Positions 1 to 8,642 of a stretch of 64,000 bases of DNA are shown here, one piece after another (the first letter of the stretch is position 1; every line of letters begins with the position of its first letter). Source of the stretch: JAYQKL01 sp965243245 (GTDB lineage Bacteria; Pseudomonadota; Alphaproteobacteria; RS24); contig OZ251536.1 of the NCBI GenBank assembly GCA_965243245.1, forward strand, positions 1,302,001-1,366,000, in the 5' to 3' direction. Position numbers and translations under genes: made by a program. The notes beneath the pieces were generated by a model, which was not told the origin of the DNA, ran no database searches, and worked only from the letters and a program-made list of their open reading frames with translations.

Positions 1-297
1 TGAGCCCATTAAGTCAAGTGCCTCAGCAATGACGGAAAGCTGATTGGGACAAACATCAGGGCAAAATGTAAAACCGAAATAAACAAGCTTGAAGTTATCG
101 CCATAACTTGCTTGTGTGACGCTCTGGCCGTTTTCATCTGTGAGGTTAAATTGAGCTATGATGAGCGGTTTGTTCAACGCCGTCGCACTTGGCGGCGGGG
201 CGTTAGATTTATTAAGCACGGCTGAAACCAATACCGCAAGAACCGATGAGACGAGTAATATTGCGCTTATTAAAATAAGTTTCCATCTGGTTGACAT
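1..297 (-). CDS. SCO1/SenC family protein, partial (cut by the left window edge)
   Basis: Copper chaperone and thiol protein of the SCO1/SenC/PrrC family, which helps assemble the CuA centre of cytochrome oxidase in the periplasm. The visible 99 residues begin with a short basic start and one membrane anchor (about residues 7-28). A thioredoxin-like fold follows, containing FGFTFCPDVCP; the copper-binding cysteines are C79 and C83. The C-terminal half, with the conserved histidine, lies outside the window. It is transcribed away from the ankyrin-regB-regA genes. In Rhodobacter the same family member (senC/prrC) sits between or beside regB and regA, so the neighbourhood supports the call. The ATG at 297 is the first start that gives the anchor. 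Confidence 0.9.
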   Translation of the reverse strand, partial: MSTRWKLILISAILLVSSVLAVLVSAVLNKSNAPPPSATALNKPLIIAQFNLTDENGQSVTQASYGDNFKLVYFGFTFCPDVCPNQLSVIAEALDLMGS

Positions 298-456
298 GGT
301 GGGTTAATTTCCTCTTTAATTTCAGCTTTAATTTTATTGGGGCTTGCTTGTTTTATAGTGTTTTGATTTATATCATAGATGTTAAGATATTTAAGTCTCG
401 GGCATAAAGTATTTTCGGGTTTCATCAAATTTATTTAAACTTTTAAGATTATAAAA

Positions 457-1077
457 ATGCACATTTTTAACATTATACCATTTTCAAAATCAGTATCTTA
501 CCCCGCTCTGAAAGTTTCGGTTATGCGAGGTCTTTTCGCCATTACTATATTGTTTATAATCATGGCATTTTCTTTACCTGTAACGGCACAGACACGCAAT
601 TTTCTTAAAGAAAATGACATGGTTGATGGGGCGCGTAAAGGTAATATCGGGGTCATGGAGCGCGGCTATATTGAAGGCCTCAGCCCTAATTTGCGCAATC
701 GTAATGGCGACCCGGCGATTGTCATTGGCGCAAATGCCGGGCATTTGAGGGTGGTGCAATATTTGATTTATCGAAAAGCGCGATTAGATGAGCGCGGCTT
801 TAATGAACGCACAGCACTAACTGTGGCGGCAACTCATGGTTATACAGCTATTATGAAAGCTTTGCTTGAGGCTGGTGCTGATATTGATAAAACAGGCATG
901 CGCAAAGAAGTGTCGATTATTATCGCGGCGCGTGAGGGACATATTGATGCGGTTAAGTTACTGATTGAAAAAGGTGCTTATCTCGAAGATACGGACCTTA
1001 CGGGACGCACGGCTTTGGACTGGGCACGTGAGATACGCAACAGGCAACTCATCCAAATTTTGGAGGCCGTGCAATAA
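457..1077 (+). CDS. Secreted ankyrin-repeat protein
   Basis: 206-residue protein with a hydrophobic signal segment ending near VTAQ (about residue 45), then about four ankyrin repeats to the C-terminus. The repeat hallmarks are visible, for example NERTALTVAATHGY, LLEAGADID and GRTALDWA. Ankyrin repeats bind other proteins; the partner is unknown. A second ATG at 523 (MRGLFAIT) would give a normal-length signal peptide and may be the true start. Only 3 nt separate its stop from regB, so it is probably co-transcribed with regBA, which suggests a role in redox sensing or in the periplasmic copper/thiol function of the divergent SCO1. That role is inference. Confidence 0.8.
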   Translation: MHIFNIIPFSKSVSYPALKVSVMRGLFAITILFIIMAFSLPVTAQTRNFLKENDMVDGARKGNIGVMERGYIEGLSPNLRNRNGDPAIVIGANAGHLRVVQYLIYRKARLDERGFNERTALTVAATHGYTAIMKALLEAGADIDKTGMRKEVSIIIAAREGHIDAVKLLIEKGAYLEDTDLTGRTALDWAREIRNRQLIQILEAVQ

Positions 1078-1080
1078 AAA

Positions 1081-2559
1081 ATGCCCCGTAAACTAGATAT
1101 GTTTCTCAATAATATGTGGCAGGACCCACGCGAGGTGGCGTATCTTACGCGTGATAGCGGGGTCATGTTGCGGGTTCATATTTTACTACGCTGGCTGGCT
1201 ATTTTTGGACAGCTAGTGGCTATTATAGTGGTGGCGGGTATGCTTGGATATCAACTGCCTTTGGCGGCGACACTCATTGTTATTTCATTATCAATTTTTA
1301 TCAATATAGGGTTGGTTTTAAGGTATCCAGCTAACCACCGACTTGGGGTGCGTGAGACCACGGTATTTTTGGCATTTGATTTATTACAACTTGTTGTGTT
1401 GCTTTATCTTACGGGTGGTTTGAGTAATCCTTTTGCGCTGCTTATTTTGGCACCGGTGACGGTTTCTGCCACGATTTTAAGTATCGGGACAACATGGATA
1501 TTGGTTGCGCTGGCGGCTATTTCGAGTTCAGTTTTGGCGGTTTATCATTTGCCGCTACCATGGACGGGGGAAAATGCACCTGACTTGCCAAAGCTTTATA
1601 TTTTTGGCATTTGGATGGCATTATTGCTGGGGCTTATTTTTATTTCAACTTATGTGTGGCGCGTGAGCCATGAAGGACGGCGCATGACGGCGGCCACATC
1701 GGCATTGCAACAAGTATTGGCACGTGAGCATCATCTGTCAGCTCTTGATGGGTTTGCGGCGGCGGCGGCGCATCAGCTTGGGACGCCGCTCGGAACTATC
1801 GGGTTGATTGCTAAAGAACTTCAGTCTAGCGCGTTAGCGGCGGGGGAATTTGCCGAAGACCTTAGCACCTTGCAGAGTGAAGCGCGAAGGTGCCGCGAAA
1901 TTTTGACTTCTTTGACGGCTGATAGTGACAAAAATGATCAAATTTTTTCACAGATGAAGCTATCAACCCTAATCGATAATGTTATTGAGGGGGCGGGTAG
2001 TCCTGATATTGAGATCAAAAAATCATTTAGGTTCATCAATGATATTGAGCCCATGGTTTACAGAAAAGCCGAGATACTTTACGGCATGGGTAATTTGATT
2101 GAAAATGCCGCAGAATTTGCAAAACACACTGTTAGCATAGAGGTTGTTCAAGATAATCATGCTATTTCCATCACGATTTTTGATGATGGCCCGGGCTTTG
2201 CGCCAGAATTAATGTCGCGTCTTGGCGAGCCATGGTTGACGACGCGCAATCATAAAGCGAGCCTAACGACACAATCTGGTATGGGGGCTGGTATGGGAGC
2301 TAATATGGGGGCTGGTATGGGAGCTAATATGGGGGCTGGTATGGGAGCTAATATGGGGGCTAATATGGGGGCTGGTATGGGAGTTGATATGCGCTCTGGT
2401 ATGGGGTTGGGGTTTTTCATCGCAAAAACCATGTTGACGCGCACAGGTGCCCAAGTGAGCGCATCCAATAGGCGGCTTCCCGATACAGGTGCCATCGTCA
2501 GATTGACATGGAAACGTGAAATGTTTGAAATTCGTGATAATAACCTTAATCAGCTATAA
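1081..2559 (+). CDS. regB: Redox sensor histidine kinase RegB/PrrB/ActS
   Basis: Membrane-bound kinase that reports redox state and quinone pool to RegA. The N-terminus has about six membrane segments (residues 30-195) with the quinone-site heptad GGLSNPF at 112-118. The H-box AAHQLGTPLGTI carries phospho-acceptor H231. Forty residues later RRCREIL holds C271, the equivalent of the redox-active cysteine of RegB. The N-box GNLIENAAEFA (337-347), G1 DDGPGF (368-373) and G2 MGLGFFIAK (441 on) are present. Both redox-sensing elements are thus intact. The oddity is a 40-residue Met-Gly-rich insert (401-440) directly before the G2 glycines, absent from the family as I know it. Its stop lies 19 nt before regA. 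Confidence 0.93.
   Translation: MPRKLDMFLNNMWQDPREVAYLTRDSGVMLRVHILLRWLAIFGQLVAIIVVAGMLGYQLPLAATLIVISLSIFINIGLVLRYPANHRLGVRETTVFLAFDLLQLVVLLYLTGGLSNPFALLILAPVTVSATILSIGTTWILVALAAISSSVLAVYHLPLPWTGENAPDLPKLYIFGIWMALLLGLIFISTYVWRVSHEGRRMTAATSALQQVLAREHHLSALDGFAAAAAHQLGTPLGTIGLIAKELQSSALAAGEFAEDLSTLQSEARRCREILTSLTADSDKNDQIFSQMKLSTLIDNVIEGAGSPDIEIKKSFRFINDIEPMVYRKAEILYGMGNLIENAAEFAKHTVSIEVVQDNHAISITIFDDGPGFAPELMSRLGEPWLTTRNHKASLTTQSGMGAGMGANMGAGMGANMGAGMGANMGANMGAGMGVDMRSGMGLGFFIAKTMLTRTGAQVSASNRRLPDTGAIVRLTWKREMFEIRDNNLNQL
2281..2400 (+). repeat. regB: Ten tandem 12-bp units inside regB
   Basis: Ten consecutive 12-nt units, each starting ATG, encode the four-residue pattern M-G-A-G or M-G-A-N. 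The first six units alternate perfectly as a 24-nt higher-order repeat; units 7-10 are diverging (MGAN, MGAG, MGVD, MRSG). The array runs straight into the ancestral MGLGFF motif, so removing it restores a normal SGMGLGFF G2 box. It was therefore probably born by duplication of the G-box codons themselves. Confidence 0.97.
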
Positions 2560-2578
2560 GAATTAATGCGGCGCTTAT

Positions 2579-3124
2579 ATGAATAACGAAGACACCACTT
2601 TGGAAAATACTCTGCTTCTAGTTGATGACGACCAAGCATGGTTGAACCGTCTGGAAAGAGCTATGCAAAGGCGTGGTTATCATGTTCACACCTCAACAAC
2701 CGTGGCGCAGGGTATTGGTTTGGCAAAAACCGTTAAGCCTGATTTTGCCGTTGTTGATATGCGTCTGCAAGATGGTAACGGGATGAGTGTTATTGAAGCG
2801 GTGCAAAAAGCAAATCCGAATGGGCGGGTGATTATGTTAACCGGCTACGCCAATATTGCGACGGCTGTTGAGGCGGTTAAAAAAGGTGCTATCGACTATC
2901 TTGCCAAGCCGGCGGATGCTGACGAAATTGACGCGGCATTGAAAGCTGAACCAGATGCTAAGCCGCCGCCGCCAGAAAACCCTATGTCAGCTGACCGCGT
3001 GCGCTGGGAGCATATTCAGCGGGTTTATGAATTATGTGACCGCAATGTATCTGAAACAGCGCGCCGCTTAAATATGCACAGACGCACGCTACAGCGCATT
3101 TTAGCCAAACGCGCCCCCCGATAG
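2579..3124 (+). CDS. regA: Response regulator RegA/PrrA/ActR
   Basis: 181-residue DNA-binding partner of RegB controlling respiration, carbon and nitrogen fixation or photosynthesis genes in alphaproteobacteria. The receiver domain (about 12-120) has the acidic triad LLVDDD, phospho-acceptor D60 in AVVDMRL, the LTGYA switch threonine and the KPAD lysine. A short proline-rich linker follows (KPPPPENP), then a Fis-type helix-turn-helix (about 140-181, VSETARRLNMHRRTLQRIL), which is almost invariant in RegA. Length and layout match the family. It lies 19 nt after regB on the same strand and is surely in the same operon. Confidence 0.95.
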   Translation: MNNEDTTLENTLLLVDDDQAWLNRLERAMQRRGYHVHTSTTVAQGIGLAKTVKPDFAVVDMRLQDGNGMSVIEAVQKANPNGRVIMLTGYANIATAVEAVKKGAIDYLAKPADADEIDAALKAEPDAKPPPPENPMSADRVRWEHIQRVYELCDRNVSETARRLNMHRRTLQRILAKRAPR

Positions 3125-3143
3125 TTTAAAAACTTGAATAGAT

Positions 3144-4127
3144 TTAATTAATCGCAGGCTCCGTAAAAGCAGGCAGACCTTCAACGCCAAGCTTGCCCAT
3201 AAGAATGTCATCTTTGTCGCGCCCGGGGTTGCTCTTGGTGAGTAGCGCGTCACCAACAAAAATGGAATTAGCACCCGCAAAAAAACATAAGGCTTGCATT
3301 TCGTCACTCATTTCTTCGCGCCCCGCCGATAGCCGAACAGAAGAACGTGGCATCGTAATACGCGCAACCGCAATGCATTTAATAAAATCAATCGGATGCG
3401 GTAGCTCAGCATTTTCTAACGGCGTGCCAGCAACTGCAATCAGTTGATTAATCGGCACACTGTCGGGATGCTCTGATAAATTGGCCAGCGTACGAATCAT
3501 CTCGGCGCGGTCCATAATTTTTTCGCCCATACCAATAATGCCGCCGCAACAAACCTTCATGCCGCTCTGGCGCACATTCTCAAGAGTCTCTAGCCGATCT
3601 GAAAAATTGCGCGTGGAAATAATTTCACCGTAAAATTCTTCTGAGGTATCAATATTGTGATTGTAATAATCAAGCCCCGCATCAGCTAAGGCTTGCGCTT
3701 GCTTGGGCGTCAACATGCCTAATGTGGCACAGGTTTCCATGCCCATATCACGCACACCTTGAATCATTAATTTCAAGGCCTCTATGTCGCGATCTTTCGG
3801 GCTACGCCAAGCCGCACCCATACAATACCGGCTCGCACCACCTGCTTTGGCACGCCGCGCTTCAGATAGAACTTGCTCAACCGCCAGCAGCTTGCTGGCT
3901 TTAAGACCTGTGGGCGATGTGATGGACTGACTACAATAACCGCAATCTTCAGGACAGCCACCCGTTTTGATAGACAAAAGCTGACACATTTGAACTTGAT
4001 TCGGGTTGAAAAACTGACGGTGAATCGTTTGCGCCTTAAACAATAAATCATTAAAAGGTAGCTCAAAAAGACCAAGAACTTGTTCTCGTGTCCAGTCGTG
4101 TCGAATAAGTTTCGTTTCAGTTTTCAT
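3144..4127 (-). CDS. bioB: Biotin synthase
   Basis: Radical-SAM enzyme that inserts sulfur into dethiobiotin. The CxxxCxxC cluster is GGCPEDCGYCSQS (C58, C62, C65), and the family motifs YYNHNIDTSEEFY and GGIIGMGE are present. 327 residues is the normal length. It stands alone: no bioA, bioD or bioF is near, so dethiobiotin synthesis is encoded elsewhere or obtained from outside. It converges with regA across a 19-nt gap. Confidence 0.97.
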   Translation of the reverse strand: MKTETKLIRHDWTREQVLGLFELPFNDLLFKAQTIHRQFFNPNQVQMCQLLSIKTGGCPEDCGYCSQSITSPTGLKASKLLAVEQVLSEARRAKAGGASRYCMGAAWRSPKDRDIEALKLMIQGVRDMGMETCATLGMLTPKQAQALADAGLDYYNHNIDTSEEFYGEIISTRNFSDRLETLENVRQSGMKVCCGGIIGMGEKIMDRAEMIRTLANLSEHPDSVPINQLIAVAGTPLENAELPHPIDFIKCIAVARITMPRSSVRLSAGREEMSDEMQALCFFAGANSIFVGDALLTKSNPGRDKDDILMGKLGVEGLPAFTEPAIN

Positions 4128-4238
4128 TATTTCACCCGTCTCCCAAATATGGGGTCAATTTACGTATTGCTAGAAAATATGCAACTCATGATACTATTTT
4201 TACAAAATTTATAAACTACTTTCGGAAAGATTAACGCA

Positions 4239-4526
4239 ATGCAAGTCACGCCCTGTTATGTTTACGTTCTGGGAAGCTGGAGTGATTGCCAAAAAGGCGG
4301 GCAGGCGCGCACCTATACAGGCTGGACGCATGATGTGGAAACGCGATTAGCTAAACATAATGCCAGCCAAGGTGCTAAAGCCACACGCGGGCGCCAATGG
4401 GAAGTCTTGCACACAGAATGTTTTAAAACTCGAAATGAAGCTATGGCGCGTGAAATCGAACTTAAAAAACAATTGCGTAACCGTCCGTCTTTGCGCACAG
4501 ACTTGCTGTCGCGCCGCGCCGAATAA
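4239..4526 (+). CDS. GIY-YIG nuclease superfamily protein (YhbQ/UPF0213-like)
   Basis: 95-residue single-domain GIY-YIG protein. The first strand pair is YVYVLGS and TYTGWT, followed by the conserved arginine helix (DVETRLAKHN) and the glutamate in NEAMAREIELK. Small stand-alone members such as E. coli YhbQ are linked to DNA structure cleavage or repair, but the role is not well settled. It is divergent from bioB with about 110 bp between them. The ribosome site is weak (GGAAAG). Confidence 0.88.
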   Translation: MQVTPCYVYVLGSWSDCQKGGQARTYTGWTHDVETRLAKHNASQGAKATRGRQWEVLHTECFKTRNEAMAREIELKKQLRNRPSLRTDLLSRRAE

Positions 4527-4556
4527 ATTAACCTTACTTTAGCCATGCATTAACAA

Positions 4557-4610
4557 ACATGAGTTTAAGAACATGAGTTTAAGAACATGAGTTTAAGAAT
4601 ATGAGTTTTA
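4557..4610 (+). repeat. Four tandem 14-bp units, intergenic
   Basis: Three exact copies of ACATGAGTTTAAGA and one diverged copy lie between the GIY-YIG gene and the dehydrogenase. The unit is not a multiple of three. Each copy carries ATGAGTTTAAG, but reading on gives only five-codon frames, so I do not call a peptide. Confidence 0.95.
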
Positions 4611-4707
4611 TCTTTGCTAAAATAATTAAGGATTTGCCAAACCCTAAGAGAAGCACTAACTTGACGACAAAACAGCGAAAATACAAAAAAAATACAGGGA
4701 AAAGACT

Positions 4708-5886
4708 ATGTCACAAAAAAAAGAATTTAATATTATTGTCTTTGGCGCGAGCGGTTTCACAGGGCGTCTGGTCGCAGAATATTTGCATCAGCAATATGGT
4801 CAAGATAAAGGTGTCCGCTGGGCGATGGCAGGGCGTAATGAAACAAAGCTGGCCCAAGTGCGCGATGAAATTGGCGCGCCATCTGATACGCCTCTTGTTA
4901 TTGGCGACACTCAAGACCCGGCGAGTATACGCGCGATGGTTGCTCGAGCGGATGTTATTTTGACCACGGTTGGACCTTATCAACTTTATGGTTCTGATTT
5001 GGTTGCTGCTTGTGCTGAGCTTGGGGTGGATTATGTTGATTTGTCTGGCGAGCCATTATGGATGTATGACATGATTGAAAAATATGATGCGCAAGCCCGC
5101 AAAACGGGTGCGCGGATTGTTCATTCATGTGGTTTTGACTCTTTGCCTTTTGACCTTGGTGTTTTGTTTTTGCAAAATGCTGCCAAAGCGGAATTTGGTT
5201 CGGTGGTGCCGCGCGTGCGATGCCGCGTTCGGGCTATGGATGGTGAGTTTTCTGGTGGTACAGCCGCCTCTTTTACGACGAGCATGGCACGTTTGGAAAA
5301 AGAGCCAGAAATATTTACCCGTATGATTAATCCGTTTAGTTTGACTATGGGCTTTGAAGGCCCTGACCAGCCGATTGATAATAAAGTCTATGAGGATGAA
5401 CTGCTTGGTGCTTGGGTTGCACCTTTTTTTATGGCGGCTATTAATACCAAAAATGTCCACCGCTCTAATGCGTTGATGGGGCATCCTTATGGTGAGAATT
5501 TTCTGTATGATGAAATGATGGTGGCGGGCTCTGGCGAAGAAGGTAAAGCGATTGCTGAGATGATTGCCAGTGTGAATCCGATAGCCGGTGAGGATATGCC
5601 TCAACCGGGGGAGGGGCCGTCTAAAGAAAAACGCGAAAATGGCTCTTATGACGTTTTGTTTATTGGCGAGATGCCTGATGGTCAATTAATCAAAGCGAGC
5701 GTCACCGGAGACATGGACCCCGGTTATGGCTCGACTTCGAAAATGCTGGCTGAAAGTGCCATCTGTCTTGTGCAAGATTGTGCTGATACGTCTGGCGGCA
5801 TTTTTACATCGGCACCCGCTATGGGCGAAAAGCTCATCACACGACTGGTGGCCAATGCGGGCATAATCTTTGAACGTGAAGCCTAA
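4708..5886 (+). CDS. Saccharopine dehydrogenase-like NAD(P) oxidoreductase
   Basis: 392-residue protein with an N-terminal Rossmann fold (IIVFGASGFTGRLVAEYL, GxxGxxG at about 8-16) typical of the saccharopine dehydrogenase NADP-binding family. The later part (YVDLSGEP, HSCGFDSLPFDLG) matches the trans-acting enoyl reductase group of mycobacteria and their many bacterial relatives. The substrate is unknown; lysine metabolism is unlikely because the C-terminal saccharopine domain is not obvious. The start is preceded by GGGAAAAG. It is followed 54 nt later by yciB, but the two are probably unrelated in function. Confidence 0.85.
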   Translation: MSQKKEFNIIVFGASGFTGRLVAEYLHQQYGQDKGVRWAMAGRNETKLAQVRDEIGAPSDTPLVIGDTQDPASIRAMVARADVILTTVGPYQLYGSDLVAACAELGVDYVDLSGEPLWMYDMIEKYDAQARKTGARIVHSCGFDSLPFDLGVLFLQNAAKAEFGSVVPRVRCRVRAMDGEFSGGTAASFTTSMARLEKEPEIFTRMINPFSLTMGFEGPDQPIDNKVYEDELLGAWVAPFFMAAINTKNVHRSNALMGHPYGENFLYDEMMVAGSGEEGKAIAEMIASVNPIAGEDMPQPGEGPSKEKRENGSYDVLFIGEMPDGQLIKASVTGDMDPGYGSTSKMLAESAICLVQDCADTSGGIFTSAPAMGEKLITRLVANAGIIFEREA

Positions 5887-5940
5887 ATTTGATTTATATG
5901 TTTTGTTCTCTGTTTTGATAAGAAGCAAAAATAAAAAGAC

Positions 5941-6558
5941 ATGACAGAACCATCAGAATCGATTTCCTTAATTGATAAAATTAGGCAAATGCGTTTGGTG
6001 TCGATGCTTGGCGAAATTATGCCGCTTTGTGTGTTCTTTTTTGCCTATGAATATGGCGGGTTGTTTTATGCGGCCGTAGCGACTTTAATGGCAACCATTT
6101 TTAGTTTGCTCATCTATTGGGTGGTCGAAAAACGGGTGGCGCGATTTGTTGTGTTTTCTATCGTTTTCTCAAGCATTATAACGGTCACGGCTGTTTTGGT
6201 ACAAGAAGATTTGCTCATCAAAATTCAGCCGAGTATTTTTAATTTTATACTCTGTGTCGTTTTTTTTGGCGCACTAGTGCGCAAAAAAGCCATGCTTGAA
6301 GTTTTTTTTGGCACACAATTTAAACTAACGCCGCAAACATGGTATTTGCTTAGTCTGCGCTGGGGGTTGTTTTTTTTGTTCGCCGCCATTGCCAATGAAG
6401 TCGCGTGGCGGGTGCTAAGCGAGCAATATTGGGTTTATTTCAGAGTGTTGGTGATGCCACCTTTGACGGTTGGCTTCATGCTTGCCATGCTACCCTTGAC
6501 ATTGCGCGGAACGATTTCATTGCACGGAAAGGTTGAAAAAAAATCTATTCGCCCTTGA
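5941..6558 (+). CDS. yciB: Inner-membrane septation protein YciB/IspZ family
   Basis: 205-residue polytopic membrane protein with five to six segments. The family hallmarks are LGEIMPLCVFFFAYEYGG at the start, KIQPSIFNFI in the middle, and TPQTWYLLSLRWGLFF with NEVAWR near the end. YciB is involved in envelope integrity and septation; its biochemical action is not known. Its last 14 nt overlap the 3' end of the converging crotonase gene. Confidence 0.88.
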   Translation: MTEPSESISLIDKIRQMRLVSMLGEIMPLCVFFFAYEYGGLFYAAVATLMATIFSLLIYWVVEKRVARFVVFSIVFSSIITVTAVLVQEDLLIKIQPSIFNFILCVVFFGALVRKKAMLEVFFGTQFKLTPQTWYLLSLRWGLFFLFAAIANEVAWRVLSEQYWVYFRVLVMPPLTVGFMLAMLPLTLRGTISLHGKVEKKSIRP

Positions 6559-7342
6559 AGCCGGGTTTGCGTTTTTCAAAAAACGCGGTCACGCCTTCGG
6601 CACAATCCTTGCTGTCCATGAGTGCATTTTGCGTGTAACTTTCAACCACAAAACTTTGCTCGAAACTTTGCGTCGCCGCCGCACGTAAAAGGTTTTTCGA
6701 AGCACGTTGCGCCAAAGGTGCCCCCCCAACCACAATCTGCGCCATAGCATTAGCTTCTTCATAAAGCTTACCAAGAGGCACAACCCTATTCACAAGTCCC
6801 GCTTGTTCACAATCGCTGGCGTTCATTTTCTCACAGTTCAAAATCATCGACAGAGCACGCTTATATCCAAGATTGCGCAATAAATGCCAATGCATACCCC
6901 CATCAGGAACCAATGAAATGGCCATAAAGGGTTGGTGCAAATAGGCGTCCTCTGACATAACCGCCAGATCGCAATTCATCATGATAGCACCAGATATGCC
7001 CGATAAAGCACCGTTTACCGCAGCAATATAAATCTTGTTAGATTTGCCGATGCCGTCAATGCCGGGAAAATATTCGGTGAGTAGCGCATCAGAGGTGCGA
7101 TAATGAGCTTTGGGCTTTTCTCGATCTTTCAGATTAGCTCCCGCACAGAAGTTTTTGCCATTTCCCTTTAAAATCACCGCCCTGATATTGGCGTCCAGCT
7201 CTAACTGGTTGACCGCTTGTGCGAAGTCTCGAACCATTTGGCGTGTCAAGGCGTTGGCGTTTTGGGGGTCATTAAAAGTGATTGAACCAATGGCACCATC
7301 AGTTTTAACAATAATTTTTTCTTGTTCAGTCATTATGGACAT
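6545..7342 (-). CDS. Enoyl-CoA hydratase/isomerase family protein (crotonase A)
   Basis: 265-residue crotonase. The oxyanion-hole strands are NFCAGANL and NGALSGISGAIMMNCDLAV. At the usual second catalytic position it has LVPDGG, an Asp rather than the hydratase Glu, as in PaaG-like isomerases; a true hydratase is therefore not certain. It is closely similar in layout to the crotonase at 8755-9540 (FEKRKPGFKG against NEKRKPVFKG at the C-terminus), so the two are probably an old duplication flanking the acyl-CoA dehydrogenase. It is divergent from that dehydrogenase. An AAGGA lies just before the ATG. Confidence 0.88.
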   Translation of the reverse strand: MSIMTEQEKIIVKTDGAIGSITFNDPQNANALTRQMVRDFAQAVNQLELDANIRAVILKGNGKNFCAGANLKDREKPKAHYRTSDALLTEYFPGIDGIGKSNKIYIAAVNGALSGISGAIMMNCDLAVMSEDAYLHQPFMAISLVPDGGMHWHLLRNLGYKRALSMILNCEKMNASDCEQAGLVNRVVPLGKLYEEANAMAQIVVGGAPLAQRASKNLLRAAATQSFEQSFVVESYTQNALMDSKDCAEGVTAFFEKRKPGFKGE

Positions 7343-7480
7343 TTTTCCTTCAAAATATTTGTTATAATTTTTGTCAGTTCAAAGATGCCTATATTGCAAC
7401 TATTTATTTGCTTTCACAAATATAATCATTCAAATTATGTTGATATTCAATATATTCATGCAGCATCATTGAGGGAAAAA

Positions 7481-8641
7481 ATGGTAGAATTTACACAAGA
7501 GCAGAGCATATTCCGAGAAGCTTATCGAAAATTTCTGGAAACAGAACTCGCGCCCAATATGGAACGCTATAGGCAACAGGGCATTGTTGACCGTGAATGC
7601 TTCCGTAAGGCTGGCGCGCAAGGCTTCTTAATGGTCTGGCCGGATGAGCGCTATGGCGGTATGGGCGATAAGGATTTTCGATATGAGCAAATTATTATAG
7701 AAGAGGGTATTCGTGTCGGCGTTGGTGGTTTTTACGCAACCTTGCATAGTCGCCTTGTGGGGCCCTATCTTGATAAATTAGGAACGCAAGCGCAAAAAGA
7801 TCGCTTTTTGCCCAAATGCGTAAGTGGCGAGACAATCCTCGCAATCGCCATGACTGAACCCGGCGCCGGCTCAGACTTGGCTGGTATGCGCACCCATGTT
7901 CGTGATGAAGGTGACCATTATGTTCTCAATGGTTCAAAAACCTATATTTCCAACGGCATTAATGCTGATCTGGTGATTGTTGCCGCCAAGGTTGACCCAG
8001 AAAACAAGCCTCATGCTATGGTGTTACTCATTGTCGAGCGCGACATGGAGGGCTTTGAGCGCGGGCGTAATCTTGAGAAAATGGGGCAACCTGCACAAGA
8101 TACAGCAGAGATGTTTTTCAGTGATGTAAAAATTCCCAAAGAAAATGTTCTGGGTGAAGCCGGTAAAGGCTTTTATTATTTGATGGATGGTCTTGCCGAA
8201 GAGCGTCTCATTGCGTCCGTGGGCTGTGTGACGTCGGCACGTAAAGCGTTTGAAATCACGCGAGAATTTGTGATGGAGCGCAAAATTTTCGGCGGTTTGT
8301 TGTCTGAACAACAAAACACGCAATTTAAAATGGCCGAAATGGACGCCGAGATCGAAATGGCTGAAGTGTTTGTTGACCATTGTATTGAATTGCATAATCA
8401 AGGACTGTTGAACACAAATAAAGCTGCCAAAGCCAAATTAATGACCAATGAAATTGAGTGGAAAATGGTTGATCTGGGCGTGCAACTTCATGGCGGCGCA
8501 GGCTATATGAAAGAATATGCAATTACGAATATGTTCACCGATGTCCGTGTTAATCGAATTTTAGCAGGCAGTACCGAGGTGATGAAATACATTATCGGGC
8601 GCGATATTTTTTCTCAAAAATACCGTAATCAAATCTTGTAA
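7481..8641 (+). CDS. Acyl-CoA dehydrogenase, long-chain/isovaleryl type
   Basis: 386-residue flavoprotein that oxidises an acyl-CoA to enoyl-CoA, passing electrons to ETF (etfBA at 37.0-38.7 kb). IAMTEPGAGSDL (flavin/substrate site) and QLHGGAGYM are present. The MCAD-type catalytic Glu position reads ILAGSTEV, so it lacks that base; instead GLAEERLIAS carries a Glu where long-chain and isovaleryl dehydrogenases have theirs. A longer reading frame opens at 7322, but GAGGG ten bases before 7481 and the usual family N-terminus FTQEQ fix the start there. Confidence 0.93.
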   Translation: MVEFTQEQSIFREAYRKFLETELAPNMERYRQQGIVDRECFRKAGAQGFLMVWPDERYGGMGDKDFRYEQIIIEEGIRVGVGGFYATLHSRLVGPYLDKLGTQAQKDRFLPKCVSGETILAIAMTEPGAGSDLAGMRTHVRDEGDHYVLNGSKTYISNGINADLVIVAAKVDPENKPHAMVLLIVERDMEGFERGRNLEKMGQPAQDTAEMFFSDVKIPKENVLGEAGKGFYYLMDGLAEERLIASVGCVTSARKAFEITREFVMERKIFGGLLSEQQNTQFKMAEMDAEIEMAEVFVDHCIELHNQGLLNTNKAAKAKLMTNEIEWKMVDLGVQLHGGAGYMKEYAITNMFTDVRVNRILAGSTEVMKYIIGRDIFSQKYRNQIL

Positions 8642-8642
8642 T

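Noticed and set aside
2281..2400. CRISPR-like array
   Set aside because: Units are contiguous without spacers and lie inside a coding frame.
2250..2495. Antisense frames of 63-81 codons with proline- or histidine-rich repeats opposite regB
   Set aside because: They are open only because the 12-bp array contains no stop in several frames; no ribosome site or conservation signal.
4601..4963. 120-codon frame overlapping the start of the saccharopine-like gene
   Set aside because: It overlaps a well-supported gene in another frame and has the composition of shadow translation.
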